Shown here: positions 46,372 through 57,346 of the stretch, piece after piece
How the letters are laid out: every line of letters starts with the position of its first letter
Numbering within the stretch: the stretch's first letter is position 1
DNA from: Gamarada debralockiae
Lineage: Eukaryota; Ascomycota; Leotiomycetes; Helotiales; Hyphodiscaceae
Direction: 5' to 3'
Length of the DNA stretch: 57,346 nt
NCBI GenBank assembly: GCA_002803225.1
Contig: NXFV01000941.1
Span: 1-57,346, forward strand
Position numbers and translations under genes: made by a program
Notes under the pieces: model-generated
Told to the model about the DNA's origin: nothing
The model's input: the letters and a program-made list of their open reading frames with translations, nothing else
The model's database searches: none

Positions 46372-47288
46372 TCATTTTCCACTTCCAAGGCACTTCGACC
46401 ATCCTGGCAGGCCACATCCGAAGCCAACGAACAGATAGATCAAGAAGAGGACGACCACAATCAGTAGCGCCATGAGCTGTAGGAACCAGAGTTAGTAAAA
46501 CGATGGAATATGGCCAGTGGTTTAGTAGACGTCTGTCCAGGCATGATACTGATGCCAGACTACCCCAGAATTATAAGGGGAAATAGATCACGAACCTTAA
46601 TGTTCTTGAACCACATCTGGCGCCTCAAGGTTCTACTCCGTACTCGAAAGTCGTGAGCACTTCCACCCAACCTATCCGTCTTGTCGACCAAAAGATCGAT
46701 CCTCTCACCCCTCTCCAACAAACTCTCGATATTCTTGCTCATAATGCCCCTCACGTTATCAATCTCGCCTTGCACATTCGAAATCGCATCCTCCTTGCCC
46801 GCCTTCGTCGTGCCATAGTCTACCATCAGCTTTTTCAATTCGGAATTGAAGCTACCCGCACCATAACTGTCCATTTCCGCGAAATCTGTGCCATCGCTTG
46901 GGAACTGTTCCAAGAACCTCTTCTTTATTTCAACGAGAAAGCCGAAAGGGATGCGGCGACCGAGACTGGAGTCTGCGATGACGAGATATGTGAGTCCACC
47001 AGCGGAGGCTTGCGAAGCGGGGTATTCCGAGGGCGCGGAGGCGATGTAATGGATGAAGTTATTGTTGTGGGTGTAGGTTAGTTTTTGGGGGGTGTTGTGT
47101 TCGATTTTGGGGAGGACGAGCGATGCGAGGGAGGATGTTCCTGACGTCGCGGATGTAGTGTGTTCGGCGAGGATGGTAGTGTTGTGGGCTATGCAGGAGC
47201 TGGAGGAATTAGCTTTTGCGATGAGAGGAGGACGAAAGCCATCCACGTACTAGAGGAGAGGGGTTGGAGGAGTTGATGAAGAAGCCAT
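46372..47288 (-). CDS. Longin-type R-SNARE (synaptobrevin-like, Nyv1/VAMP7 type)
   Basis: 248 residues from exons 47288-47251, 47199-46596 and 46476-46372; introns of 51 and 119 b keep frame. It starts MASSSTPPTPLLY, and splicing brings in SCIAHNTTILAEHT, the usual first strand of a longin domain. The SNARE motif near the C-terminus has the zero-layer Arg in ESLLERGERIDLLVDKTDRL, then RRQMWFKNIK before the single TM (LMALLIVVVLFLIYLFVGF) and a short lumenal tail. Membrane-fusion R-SNARE, probably vacuolar or endosomal. Divergent from the Suv3 gene. Confidence 0.92.
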
Positions 47289-47654
47289 GATTCCTGGTTA
47301 TCAAGGACAACTGCACCGTAATGCGCTGCTGATGCAGAGGGACTTGTCTCTTCTGCGGTCTCTGAAGTATCTCAAATTTCTGGAGAGACGGTGAGATTAT
47401 GCGCAGCTTGGTCTCAATATTTGGGTGTTGATGGTGATCGATTGGAGTTGGTGTTGGAGGAACGATGAAGCCTGAGAGTTGGACATGACGCACGTTCAGT
47501 TTGCTTCCTTCCTCCACCTTGCAGGGGGAGCGACCGGAGCTAATGCATGAGTGCCCTCAAATCAAGGCCAAAATATATTTTTATCTTCTCCAGCAGAAAA
47601 GCATATCGTCGTCGACTCTCACCCCTAATTCTCTCCTTTTGGACCATTATTGTA

Positions 47655-50407
47655 ATGCCATTGTCCACCTACAACCCTTCGAAATGTGCAATCTGTGCAT
47701 TTGAGGTTGTGGAATGGCTGGCTCCTTCCATTACCCTCCTTCACCATGGCAGGAGACATTTCACCCAGACTTCACGAGTCTGTGGCTACAGGAAAGTCCC
47801 GCCAAACTCATTCAGAGCTTCACGAGTGCGTAACGGGATATTCAGACGACCAGATAGCTCACCGCAATTGGGGGACCCGGTGAGTGAAGCAAAAAAACCC
47901 CATTTTTTGAATCACATTTTATTGATCACTGAATCTCTCAGCGTCCGCATCCCAGCAGCCGATCCGTGAAACTCACGCCTTTTCAACGCCCACCTCGAAA
48001 TCAATATGTCCCTTCCATCCGCGGCGAATCTTCACACCTCGCACATGGGGTGGAGAAGGCCCAGACGAAATACAGTGTCTTCGAAGAGCTTGTACTAGAA
48101 CAAATGCGCTTCGTCATGAATGAACTGAAGTGGTACAGCCCTCGGAGTCGATCTATAGCGGAGGGTTGGGGCATAAAGTCTGATGCGGATCTAAAGCACA
48201 AGGCCCACAACTTCAAAATGGAAATCTCGGAGTCGTTCGAAAGGGCCGAAAAGGAGGGTATCACCGACAAGGAGGATAATCCGCTCTACTATCGCCTCCG
48301 CAGCGCTTTCATTGCCAGCGATGTAAGGGGCCTATGTCGGGAGGTGAAATACGCCTTCACGAATTCAGTGGTTGATATGAAATTCTCTAAGGAGGAACTT
48401 GCGAATCAGAAAAAGATTGCGGATCTGCGGTATCCCACTGAGTGGTTTCCGGCGACGAGGGCAATGCAGCGGACGATACATCTGCATGTTGGTCCGACCA
48501 ATTCAGGGAAAACATATCATGCTTTGCAGAGGCTGGAGGCTGCAAAAACTGGGATTTATGCTGGACCGTTACGGCTCTTGGCACACGAAGTCTACACAAG
48601 GTTCAACGCAAAAGGCAAACCATGCGCCCTGGTCACTGGTGAGGAACGTCGATTTCCAGAGAACCTGAAGGTGGTCATGAACAGTTGCACCGTCGAAATG
48701 GTCCCGCTGAACAGCAAAGTCGATGTTGCAGTCATTGATGAAATCCAAATGATGGGCGATGAAGATCGAGGGTGGGCATGGACGCAGGCATTTCTAGGTG
48801 TTCAAGCGAAGGAGGTACATCTTTGTGGTGAACTGCGTACGGTCCCCCTAATCCAGGAACTTTGCGCGGCAATGGGGGAGAAGCTGGAGATTCATCGATA
48901 CGAGCGTCTTAGCCCCTTGAAAACATCAAATAAACACCTTGGCGGTCTCAAAAATCTTCAAAAGGGTGATGCTGTCATTGTCTTTTCACGTCTTGGCATC
49001 CATGCTATGAAGAGCGAGATTGAGAAGGCTACGCAGAGGCGCTGTGCTGTTGTCTATGGCTCCCTTCCACCAGAGACGCGTGCTCAACAAGCCAATTTTT
49101 TTAATGATCCGGATAACGACTACGATTTCCTTGTTGCGAGTGATGCCATTGGCATGGGATTGAATTTGGCCATCAAACGAGTGGTATTCGAATCGACAGC
49201 GAAGAGGAATGGTGCTGGCGGCTATCAGATCCTTGCAACTTCGGACATAAAACAGATTGGTGGCAGAGCAGGGAGATACAAGACAGCACGAGACGCGGTG
49301 CAGGGGGCCGTTACGGACGGCTTGGAAGAAGAGTCCAATTCCGACTCCCCTTTATTGCCCGCCGTCCCCAAACCTCTGAAAGAAAATATCGGCTATGTTA
49401 CATCACTTGAGAAGTTCGATCTCGAAATCGTCCAGAAAGCAATGAGCACCGAAGTTGAGCCTCTGAAAACAGCCGGCATTTTCCCACCTGCCAGCGTCGT
49501 CCATCGTTTTGCCTCATACTTTCCCCCGAAGACGCCTTTCAGTTACATTGTCCTCCGCCTTCACGAACTTGCGTCTATAAATCCACGCTTCAAACTATGT
49601 CGCCTGAAAGATCAAATAGACGTAGCTGATATAATCCAACCTTTCGAGCTCACGACCAATGATCGCCTGATCTTCATGGCTTCTCCAGCGCCGATGCGTG
49701 ATCCGGGAATCCCGGAAGCCGTTGCGGAAATGGCACGATGCGTAGCTGAACAATCTGGTGGCGAGCTTCTAGATCTAAAATCCCTTGACCTGGGACTCCT
49801 GGATGTGGATATATACGAGTATGGTGGACGCGTGTCTGATTATTTGCGTGCTGTGGAATCGCTGCACAAGATCCTGACCTTGTATTTGTGGTTGAGCTAT
49901 CGCTTTGCTGGCGTGTTTAGAAGCCAGGCCCTGGCTTTTCATGTGAAGAGCTTGGTGGAGGATAGGATTGATCTGTGTCTGAAGGAGGTGCATTGGGATA
50001 GCGAGAAGAGAGTGCGGAAGGCCAAGTTGAGGCAGCAGGCGGTTGAGAAACAGGTGCAGTTGTCGGGCGAGGCTGGTGAGAGCGTGGAGGAAGAAGAGAG
50101 TAAGGAGCCCAATCAGCTAGTGGATGAAGAGGATGAGGACGAAGACTCTCCTGTACTGGGTCAGGAGGAGCTTGACAATGAGGACTCCCGGGCGAGTCAA
50201 GCCGCTAAAGAGTCGTCATCGGACGAGGTCCAGGATTTGGGGCGGAATTTGGAATCACCAGAAGAAATGGACAGAGACGACGCCTCGGACGCCTCGGCCT
50301 TGAGTGAGCGTGTCCTTCTGCCCACTGATGGGGTGGCTCGTGTCATTGAGCGTGGTCCACTCTGGGGAAAGGACTCCCAAAAGAACCATGAATCTTGGCG
50401 CCCATGA
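47655..50407 (+). CDS. SUV3: Mitochondrial ATP-dependent RNA helicase Suv3
   Basis: 896 residues from exons 47655-47879 and 47942-50407 (62-b intron, CACTGAAT branch, CTCTCAG acceptor). The N-terminal exon is Arg-rich (LLHHGRRHFTQTSRVCGYRK), as expected of a mitochondrial targeting sequence. Helicase motifs: I HVGPTNSGKTYHAL, II VAVIDEIQMMGDED, then VYGSLPPETR, VASDAIGMGLNL and VI KQIGGRAGRYKT. Suv3 C-terminal features follow, including FRSQALAFHVKSL, and a long acidic Glu/Asp/Ser-rich tail. It forms the mitochondrial degradosome with an RNase II-type exonuclease. An alternative upstream ATG at 47547 is in frame, so the exact start is uncertain. Confidence 0.95.
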
Positions 50408-50688
50408 TGGGCTTGTTTGGAAGTATGTATTATATGTACGAGATAATGGTGTACAACAAAAGCCCTTGGGCATTACGAAATGGCATCGATGGGTCTACTT
50501 GTGGTAGAAGCTCACCTTGGATGTATTCAGAACGCAATCTAGACTCTGGTGGATAGGAACGATGCAGATGTTTCTATTATCTTCGTGCAGAGGTCAATTT
50601 TGGAATCCTTGGGCTCACGCTATCCTGGAAAACTGTACGACTTTCCCTCGCCAGGATTGAAGATATTGCAAGTGCATACAAATGAGTC

Positions 50689-51003
50689 TCACGGACCTCT
50701 CCAACACAGTCTTTTGTTGTCATCGGCCCTCAACACACCCCCACAAATCCGTGTCATTGCGTCTTTTCTTAGCTCTATCACATATTCTCTGGCATCTATT
50801 TTCCAAGCACCCCCTTGCTCACTCTTCAAAATCGTCTTCTCATCCCATTCACAGAAAGCATATTTATCGAGCGGGATCGAGCCACTTTCAACACTTCCAG
50901 CGTTGAGTAGTGGCTTCGCAAAGGCTTTAAGTAATCCTTGAACATATACCTGAACGACTTCCCTGCCAGCTCGAGAAGAAATGTTCTTGATATCCACCAA
51001 CAC
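50689..51003 (-). pseudogene. 3' part of the split GH3 beta-glucosidase (Fn3-like end)
   Basis: The minus frame reads VLVDIKNISSRAGREVVQVY and then SIPLDKYAFCEWDE and AWKIDAREYVIELRKDA, the fibronectin-III-like C-terminal domain of GH3 beta-glucosidases. The rest of that gene lies at 54212-56300 on the same strand, 3.2 kb away. No start belongs to this fragment. Confidence 0.78.
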
Positions 51004-51737
51004 CTACCAGAGGATTATGTGCTTGAATGGGTTTAAGTAAGGTGTATTATCAGAGATGATAAGGATAGTTTTATTTCAGTGGTTTTAGACCAATAATACT
51101 CTTAGACTTATCAGTTTAATTAAAATCATTGCACTTGCACTCCCGCGCATTGATCCACAGCCAAAATAAGCCTAGAATGGATGCTAGTACGTGTTATGGT
51201 CGTGATTTAGTTTCTACGCTTTTATATTCCCGGGCAAAGGGATACACTGCCACACCTTTAGTACTATACTTAAGACTGACGTTTAATAATCTATTTAGAG
51301 CACGCGGGACGTGATGAACCAAGAGAGAATTTGTATAGAAGGCAGGAATATAATATAATTAGAAAGGTCAGAGGAGGTTGGTGTTTAATAAAAGTAGGTG
51401 TTCAATCAAGGTTCAGAACCCTAGTAAATAAACGCATTGAACGCCGATCAGCTAACAAATATATTTAACTAATTACTGTATTGCTTTGTATCATTAGGCA
51501 AATTGGCCAAAATAGGTATACTATTGGTCAATTTTTATCTTGGTGAGCGGTGTGGACTAGATCTCGGTTAGGCGTAGGCTATTCCCGACATGAAGAAAAC
51601 TACTGTAGGAAGAAAAAAATACCTCGCATTCAACCTTAGCGGGACCTCAAAAACACAGGACGGCCTGCGCCAGCTCCTGTTCCTCGCCAATGCTTCTACG
51701 TTCCTTGTAGGCTCCCCAGAGCGCAAGGCTGGAAGCT

Positions 51738-53753
51738 ATGGCGGATCGTGCCCATTTATACCAACCTCTCAACCCGTCGAAACGACAGATAAGGCTTCTC
51801 GAATTAGTTGAGCTAGATGCCGATGTCCACCCCGATGCACTGAGTCGAGTGTCCTGCCAGCTCAGCGTCGCATCTCTCGATGACTCTTTGGAGTTTATAG
51901 CCCTGTCATATGTTTGGGGCAACCCTAACATCACGAAACCCATTCTTCTGAATGGCGAAGTCACCCACGTCACCACGAATCTAGCAGATTTCTTGCAGTC
52001 CTTGAAGGAGCGACGTGAGCAGATGACTGGAATTTTTGTGTGGGCGGATGCGCTCTGCATCAATCAGATAGACACAAAGGAAAAGGGGCAACAAGTCCCA
52101 CTCATGGGACAGATCTATTCTCGCTCGATCCTCGTTGTGTCTTGGCTGGGCCCGGCCAACGCCATCACTCACTCGGCCATGGAAACATGTGTCTTAATCT
52201 CAGAGGAGCTACGAAGATCCGCCGAAGAAGCAGGTGACTATCCTGAGCGGTTCGGAGACCATTTGACTCGGGTGGACTGGCTGGAGAAGCACCCACATCT
52301 GTGCCACGTTGACATCCCGGAAGTCGACCGCTTCTTTGGCAACCGCTTGTGGGACGCAGTACGTCACTTCCTTGGCCTGGAGTACTGGACAAGGGTCTGG
52401 ATTCTACAAGAAGTTGTCCTCGGTCAACAAGTTTTGCTTCTTTGCGGCCCGAAACTCATTGAATTCTTCGACGTCCTGATCGTGGCTGCTTGGAAGAACA
52501 GCGTCATCGAAACTAATACCCCGAAGCCAAATTTCGTCCAAGATTCAATATGGATGCTGATAACGTCGTCAGAGCTCATTCCGTGGAAGATTATCGACAG
52601 AATCGGCTCTTTGAGATCGAAGACAGCACTGGACAGGGACCAGACTCAGAAGACCGTGGATGGCTGGCGATTCTCGACGTTTGGTCAGGAATTGCGAAGC
52701 TCCCACCCGAAAGACCATATTTACGGCTTGTTAGCTTTAACAGAGCTTGATTTCGTTCCCGACTACAGCGACAATGCAACTGTCGAGGATGTCTATATCG
52801 ACTACGTGAAGAAGTGGCTGCAGGCGTCGCGGCAAGGCGTCAACGGCATGGACGAACTGTATTTCATGAGCATCGCCGGGATTGGTGTCTTTGATGGGCC
52901 ATCAACTTTGCCGACATGGGTGCCCAACTATCCTGCGGCGTCTGCTGCTGGTGGGGTCCGGTCCCCAGTGACCGGTGCGGCGGATCACGGTGTGTTTAAC
53001 GATACCGAAGTCACGTCTCCCGTGATAGAGGATTATATTCTCCATGTTTCTGGAGTCAGCCTTGGGAAAGTGTCATGTATCACCAAGGTTGTCGCCGAGG
53101 AGGTGAGCGACAATACACTCGTCTCGTACATATATGGTTTCGTCTCAAAAGACGCCACTTACGTCAGCGGAATCTCAAGATTGGGGGCTTGTTTTGACGC
53201 TCTCCTGGGATTCCAGGTCTACACCACGGAGAAAGACAACATATCGCTATTAATAAATTTAGCTCTGGGGTTCTTGGCTATTTTAGTGCGTCTCTACGCA
53301 CCATCTCGCGAAAGTCACAGTAACGAAGAGAGGTGCGCCGCGTGGAAAATACCCACCGAATCACCAGCCTCGTTTGCGAAATGGTTCCAAAGCAATTTCT
53401 TCCCAGTTCAACAGAAATTGTCTAATAGTACGGACTCCGCCCTCCTAGAGGCACTAACATTGAGGCTAGACGATCCGGAATCCAACAAGGAAACCATAAC
53501 AGCGCTCTTCCTCCTTACGGATTATAGACTTTTTGAAACCAGGGAAGGTTACATTGGGCTTGGGCCAAGGGGCATGGACGCCGGTGACTTCGTTTGTGTT
53601 TTGAAGGGATCACGGGTTCCAGTTTTGTTGAGAAAGGTTGACGGCACTTACGCAAATGTCGGCAGTTGCTTCTTGGGCGGCTTTATGAAAGGTTACACCA
53701 CCGAGCTTCTGAGAAATTGTATGGTGATAACGGAGAGATTCGCAGTTCAATGA
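51738..53753 (+). CDS. Heterokaryon incompatibility (HET) domain protein
   Basis: 671-residue single-exon protein with an N-terminal HET domain: IRLLELVELDAD, FIALSYVWGNPNITKPILLN, the VWADALCINQIDTKEK block and LEYWTRVWILQEVVLGQ. HET proteins trigger cell death on recognition of non-self partners; whether this one is active is unknown. The region after residue 300 has the usual HSSHP-like HPKDHIYGLLALTELDF and DYSDNATVEDVYIDYVKKWL, then a C-terminus without a recognised repeat or NACHT. It lies wholly within the segment that splits the GH3 gene and shows no lesion, unlike its host gene. Confidence 0.9.
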   Translation: MADRAHLYQPLNPSKRQIRLLELVELDADVHPDALSRVSCQLSVASLDDSLEFIALSYVWGNPNITKPILLNGEVTHVTTNLADFLQSLKERREQMTGIFVWADALCINQIDTKEKGQQVPLMGQIYSRSILVVSWLGPANAITHSAMETCVLISEELRRSAEEAGDYPERFGDHLTRVDWLEKHPHLCHVDIPEVDRFFGNRLWDAVRHFLGLEYWTRVWILQEVVLGQQVLLLCGPKLIEFFDVLIVAAWKNSVIETNTPKPNFVQDSIWMLITSSELIPWKIIDRIGSLRSKTALDRDQTQKTVDGWRFSTFGQELRSSHPKDHIYGLLALTELDFVPDYSDNATVEDVYIDYVKKWLQASRQGVNGMDELYFMSIAGIGVFDGPSTLPTWVPNYPAASAAGGVRSPVTGAADHGVFNDTEVTSPVIEDYILHVSGVSLGKVSCITKVVAEEVSDNTLVSYIYGFVSKDATYVSGISRLGACFDALLGFQVYTTEKDNISLLINLALGFLAILVRLYAPSRESHSNEERCAAWKIPTESPASFAKWFQSNFFPVQQKLSNSTDSALLEALTLRLDDPESNKETITALFLLTDYRLFETREGYIGLGPRGMDAGDFVCVLKGSRVPVLLRKVDGTYANVGSCFLGGFMKGYTTELLRNCMVITERFAVQ

Positions 53754-53865
53754 GACTAGAGTAGTCCTAAATATAATATAACTTGTCTGGGTCCCTTTCC
53801 TATTCCTTAGCTATTATCTTGTTAAATAAATACTCTTACTTTATATTTTTATTTTATATCTTATT

Positions 53866-53889
53866 GGTTGATTGATTGATTGATTGATT
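53866..53889. repeat. GATT microsatellite
   Basis: About five tandem GATT units in AT-rich DNA downstream of the HET gene. Confidence 0.8.
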
Positions 53890-54211
53890 CTTACACTGAT
53901 ATGGCTAAAGAGCTACGCAGGAAACCAACGGTATTGAATAATCCCTAGGGGAAACCTCTCTGGACAAAAACCCTAGACTAGCTTGTCTACATGCCTGCTG
54001 CTCGTCGACGCGCCGCCGGCGTTCCAAATACAAGATCAACCGTTAGGTTTTCTTCTTGTTATCCCTCTACTTGCCTTAAATCCAAGGTATCAACTATTCT
54101 AAGCTATAGCAAGTATATAGGTCTACATGTATTCATGGCTCGGTAGTTTAGGTCTGTAATTATGTAGAAGAGTAAGGAAAGGCTAGCTAGAACATTGTAA
54201 TCTCCAGGCCC

Positions 54212-56300
54212 TCACCGACCCTTCGCCCACAAATAGCCCTCAACAGCCAACTCATTGCCAACTTTTCTCTCGAGACGAAATGGAATACTCAAACCCCGCA
54301 TACGACAGTCCATGACCGAAGACAAACAACGGCGTAGGAGAGGCTTCTCGCCTCTCAACGCACGATATCCGACGCGATCTCGTTCGGCATAATGAATATC
54401 AAGACGCTCATCGGCTGGAAAATTCGCAGCAGCTGGCACATCCTCGATGCGTTTTGGGAATGTCATCGGAAGACGTCCACTCAGGTTGACTTTGCCGCTA
54501 ATGATATTCGCAATTCCAGCCTCCATGCACGCGAACCAGCATTGAAGAACAGCATCCACTGAGTAAAGCCAAGGCATAGAAATTGGCGATCCCATCTGAT
54601 TCACGACAACTGTCTTGGAACTTGCGGCTGCGATCGTGGAGATCAAGCTATCTTGCGCGAGACTAAGGCTAGCTGTTCCCGATCGACGGATTCTGATTCT
54701 AATTCCTTGGTGTTACCGGCGAAGACTATGTTGATGTCAGAGGAGCAGGCTAGATCTTCCAAGTCTGGCATAGTAAGCGATTCGAGGTTTCCAAGAACCC
54801 GACTTGAGCTGCTTAGGGAGCGATTTGGAAGGCGGGCGGTGGTTAGGGAGGAGAGACAATGGACGAGTATCGATCCGAATATTGTATGGCTGCCCACCTT
54901 TCATGGTTACACTGACTCGTTTTTCGAATCGACCTGGTTGCATTATGCATTCAACTTTGGTATCCTAAAAGCCGAGATGGAACAGGATTTCTCTATCGTC
55001 AACATATATGCGAGTCTCTCCGTTAACTATGGTTCCGAAGTTATGGGATCCCGAGGTACGAGGCGTGAGTGTGTAGGACATCCTGGTGCAGTGCTTCGAT
55101 TCCAGGTATTTGATGATCGATGAACGAGCGTCCTCGTCTTTTCTAGCTGCTGTGGAGAATCCGGTTATCGCCGAAATTCTACTCATTGTACCAAAAACAA
55201 TCTAGCCCTGGCTCTCTATTCGCAGTCTGCATCAATTCTATCGAGGCGATAGGAATCTTCCTGAAATTGGGAATGCCATATCGATATTCGACATTCTGAT
55301 ACGTTGCACAGAGTGATTCGAATGGAGTGACGATGTAGTGTGGGCTGAGAGATGAACTCCCGCCGCCATGAATGATAGGCTCTGTTGCTGGAGCTCCAAA
55401 CACCGCAGTTTTTATCTTGGTGTCTTTCAGTATGGGCAAAGTCGAATTTTCATTCAGCAAAACCATTCCTTCCTCGGCAACTCGTCGAGCTGCGGCAGAG
55501 ACACTCTCAACCTGCACTGCTTGTTCAGGGGCCGCCTCGTCCTCCATGCCGACCTTCTGTGCAAGTTCAAGGACATATTGGACATACTTGTCGATTCTTG
55601 GCTCCGAAATAAGCCCCGCTCCGACATTTTTGATTATTTTCTCTGGCCTGAGACGCAAAGGACCAGGCATTTCCAAAATTCAGCCCCGCTTTGAGCGAAT
55701 CGACTTCAGTATACGCCCCTCGAAGTCATACATCAATGTTCCCTTGTAACCCTACTCTTTCCTCAAACCTTCCTGGCAATAAGTTCTATTTGATCTTGCT
55801 GTAAGCGGTCATCAATGCCTAAGGATCCGACTTCCGAACCCAAATTTGGAAGGGAAGCAGGTACATTTCCCGAAGTGTCTTTTCGTCGACAACGGCATTT
55901 GTCCTGTTCCGATCAACCTCACACTCATTGCATACGAAGTGCTTCGGCGTTGCGGCAACGCCTTCTGATGCAGACCATTGACATATGCCGCTACTAACTC
56001 TCCAGAAAATAAGAGGATCTTCAGAGAACGTTTCGAAATTTCGACCCCCTAAAATGTCTTAGCCGGCATCTTGAGTAACGAAAAGTAGTTTCACATACCG
56101 TACGGGTATCTTTGGATGTTCATAGTGGGGTCTAGTAAGACTCCACATTCTTGGTTTTGCAGTCTTAGCCAAGAGCAACACCCATCTCTTTTATGAGACT
56201 GGTACTGAAAGTGCTCCTATACAGTCACCGCATTGGAAACAAATTGCTTTGGTTGAAGCGTGGATTGCTTCGCCCTGATAGCCGTTGGGACCATCACTTA
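54212..56300 (-). pseudogene. GH3 beta-glucosidase (PA14-type), 5' and middle part, decayed
   Basis: Reading down the minus strand: ISDGPNG near 56285, a GGRNFETFSEDP-like stretch near 56040, GVAATPKHFVCNECEVDRNR and DEKTLREMYLLPFQIWV, an in-frame TAG replacing Trp near 55835, a catalytic-Asp region with frameshift near 55735, LEMPGPLRLRPEKII, VAEEGMVLLNENSTLPIL, a PA14 module (SHNFGTIVNGETRIYVDD near 55020), VVVNQMGSPISMPW, SGRLPMTFPKRIEDVP and a FGHGLSY-like end in a shifted frame near 54320. Order and content match a secreted or intracellular fungal beta-glucosidase, but at least four frameshifts or stops are present. Its last domain has been carried to 50689-51003. Confidence 0.82.
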
Positions 56301-56849
56301 TCTATCATCATCTCAGTTGTCTGTTATACTGTTAAGCAAAAGTATTAACACCTTAAGTAAGACTCTGCTACAGGAGCCCTAAAATCCCGGAGTACCTCTT
56401 ACCAAGCATTCTCACTCTTCTCTTCTCTTTCGCTCAATCCCCTTGCGCTCTACTATATATGCAAAACTTGGCACAACAAAAGCACCTAAATTCAACCCTA
56501 CTAGCCATAGTAGCGGCGTATCCCTCTCCACCGCCATATATCCTAAGCCCACGACCATAGTATGAAGCCCACCAAGGATCGTCACCATAAGCACAGCTGC
56601 TACAACCAAGGTCAGCAATTTATCTTGTATACTCAGCTAAGCCAACAGAATATAATATTATTAACGGCAAATGACTCATATAACACCCAAAATATTTTTT
56701 ATGACTCGCATAACACCCAAATTAATTTTTTATGACCCGTATAACACCCTAAATATCTACACCACTTTAACCCCTTATATCTACTACTATCACATCACTA
56801 CTGCTGTATTCATCTACCTCCATTACTTGCAATCACATGCCCTCTCTCC
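56301..56849. other. AT-rich interval with a 30-bp tandem repeat and an unassigned membrane ORF
   Basis: A minus ORF (56618-56412) has two hydrophobic stretches (LTLVVAAVLMVTILGGLHTM and LLWLVGLNLGAFVVPSFAYI) and a basic end, possibly the last exon of a lost membrane protein; no family assigned. At 56671-56761 three copies of a roughly 30-bp unit (ATGACTCRYATAACACCCAA plus T-rich) are tandem. Confidence 0.4.
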
Positions 56850-57290
56850 TCGCCCAATTTTTGCTATAGGGACGCCTGTACAACTCCTTGTATTATGGCC
56901 CGTCTGCTTACAGTTACCACACTATCTGTGACAGCTCAATGAAGTGGAATCTCACATATCGAAGACTCTTCGAAGAAGTGCTGTATTGTACGAAACTACT
57001 AAGCTAAGGAGAGAAGGAAAAGGTTCTATAAGTACATGAACTGATATATCTGGAGGGCGCGCTAGTGTACTCAACTATACATATTAAGTTTAGTCCTTTT
57101 CTCTTTTTCTGACTTTTACCCTAATCACAAGAGCTTTTCGGACCTTTTCTGATAGTGCCACGGAGTACTCGACAGCGCGATTCTATATCTAGCCTCTGAA
57201 AGGGATTTACTTGAAAGGTGGCAGACTAATCTTATTATACACATAATCAGGTGATATTTGCTAGAATTGTCACAGAAACTAATCACTAAT
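56850..57290 (+). pseudogene. Mutated partial copy of the GNAT locus
   Basis: The stretch from about 56930 aligns with 40800-41010: TCTGTGACAGCTC, GTGCTGTATT, an ACTAAG-TAAGGAGAGAAG block (donor GT changed to CT), GGCGCGCTAG, then GGTGATATTTGCTAGAATTG against GGTGACATTCGCCAGAACTG. About 150 unrelated bases (57085-57235) separate the last two blocks. Differences in the last block are all C to T or G to A. The frame is destroyed. Confidence 0.65.
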
Positions 57291-57346
57291 AGTAAGCATG
57301 ATTTTGATAGTAAAGTTATATGTCCTATATGTCCTACAGCTTCAAA

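Larger units (their letters stand above)
51004..54211. mobile_element. Segment inserted in the GH3 gene, carrying a HET gene
   Basis: The GH3 reading frame runs up to about 54235 (VGNELAVE) and resumes at about 51003 (VLVDIKN), so some 3.2 kb has come between. The flanks inside the segment (51050-51580 and 53760-54200) are AT-rich with no gene, and a GATT microsatellite lies at 53866-53889. I found no clear terminal repeats or target duplication, so the mechanism (transposition or rearrangement) is open. Confidence 0.55.

Overview
The window is nuclear DNA of a filamentous ascomycete (Pezizomycotina). The evidence is short GT-AG introns of about 45-65 bases, highly reducing fungal polyketide synthases (HR-PKS), a HET-domain gene, a GT21 glucosylceramide synthase, and orthologues of Suv3 and of a vacuolar R-SNARE. 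I cannot assign a genus. No tRNA, rRNA or CRISPR array was seen.

Left half (1-31.4 kb) is a secondary-metabolism region broken up by decayed DNA. HR-PKS 1 (minus strand, start at 6886) runs off the left edge inside its enoylreductase region. It is divergent from a secreted FAD-linked oxidoreductase (8268-10416). Next comes a DHA2-type MFS efflux pump that is clearly a pseudogene (12317-14249). From 14.2 to 19.1 kb lie remnants of a GAF/histidine-kinase gene and of a kinase-like fungal gene interrupted by a MITE. HR-PKS 2 (27349-19559, minus) is complete: KS-AT-DH-cMT-ER-KR-ACP with no thioesterase. It is divergent from an intact PLP-dependent alpha-oxoamine synthase (29927-31447). That pairing resembles FUM1/FUM8-type systems, in which the oxoamine synthase releases the polyketide by decarboxylative condensation with an amino acid. 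The 2.6-kb promoter region between the two holds a 302-bp foldback element and a pogo-like MITE. An intact 14-TM MFS pump follows (32346-34097).

Right half (35-51 kb) is mostly housekeeping: ceramide glucosyltransferase, G-patch protein, RDH-like short-chain dehydrogenase, GNAT acetyltransferase, longin/R-SNARE, and the mitochondrial RNA helicase Suv3. Between them are a kinase pseudogene fragment and a gene-poor stretch (41.7-46.3 kb).

Right end (50.7-57.3 kb): a decayed GH3 beta-glucosidase with PA14 and fibronectin-III-like parts is split by a 3.2-kb segment carrying an intact HET-domain gene. A mutated partial copy of the GNAT locus lies at the edge.

Mobile DNA includes two 218-bp solo LTRs of one copia-like family, each with a perfect 5-bp target duplication, and three TIR elements flanked by TA. 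The best candidate for an undescribed system is the PKS 2/oxoamine-synthase pair, probably making a sphingoid-like amino-polyketide, with a second HR-PKS module nearby whose own pump has died. All gene models were read by eye. Splice sites are inferred from GT-AG signals plus frame continuity, and family names come from remembered motifs, not database searches.
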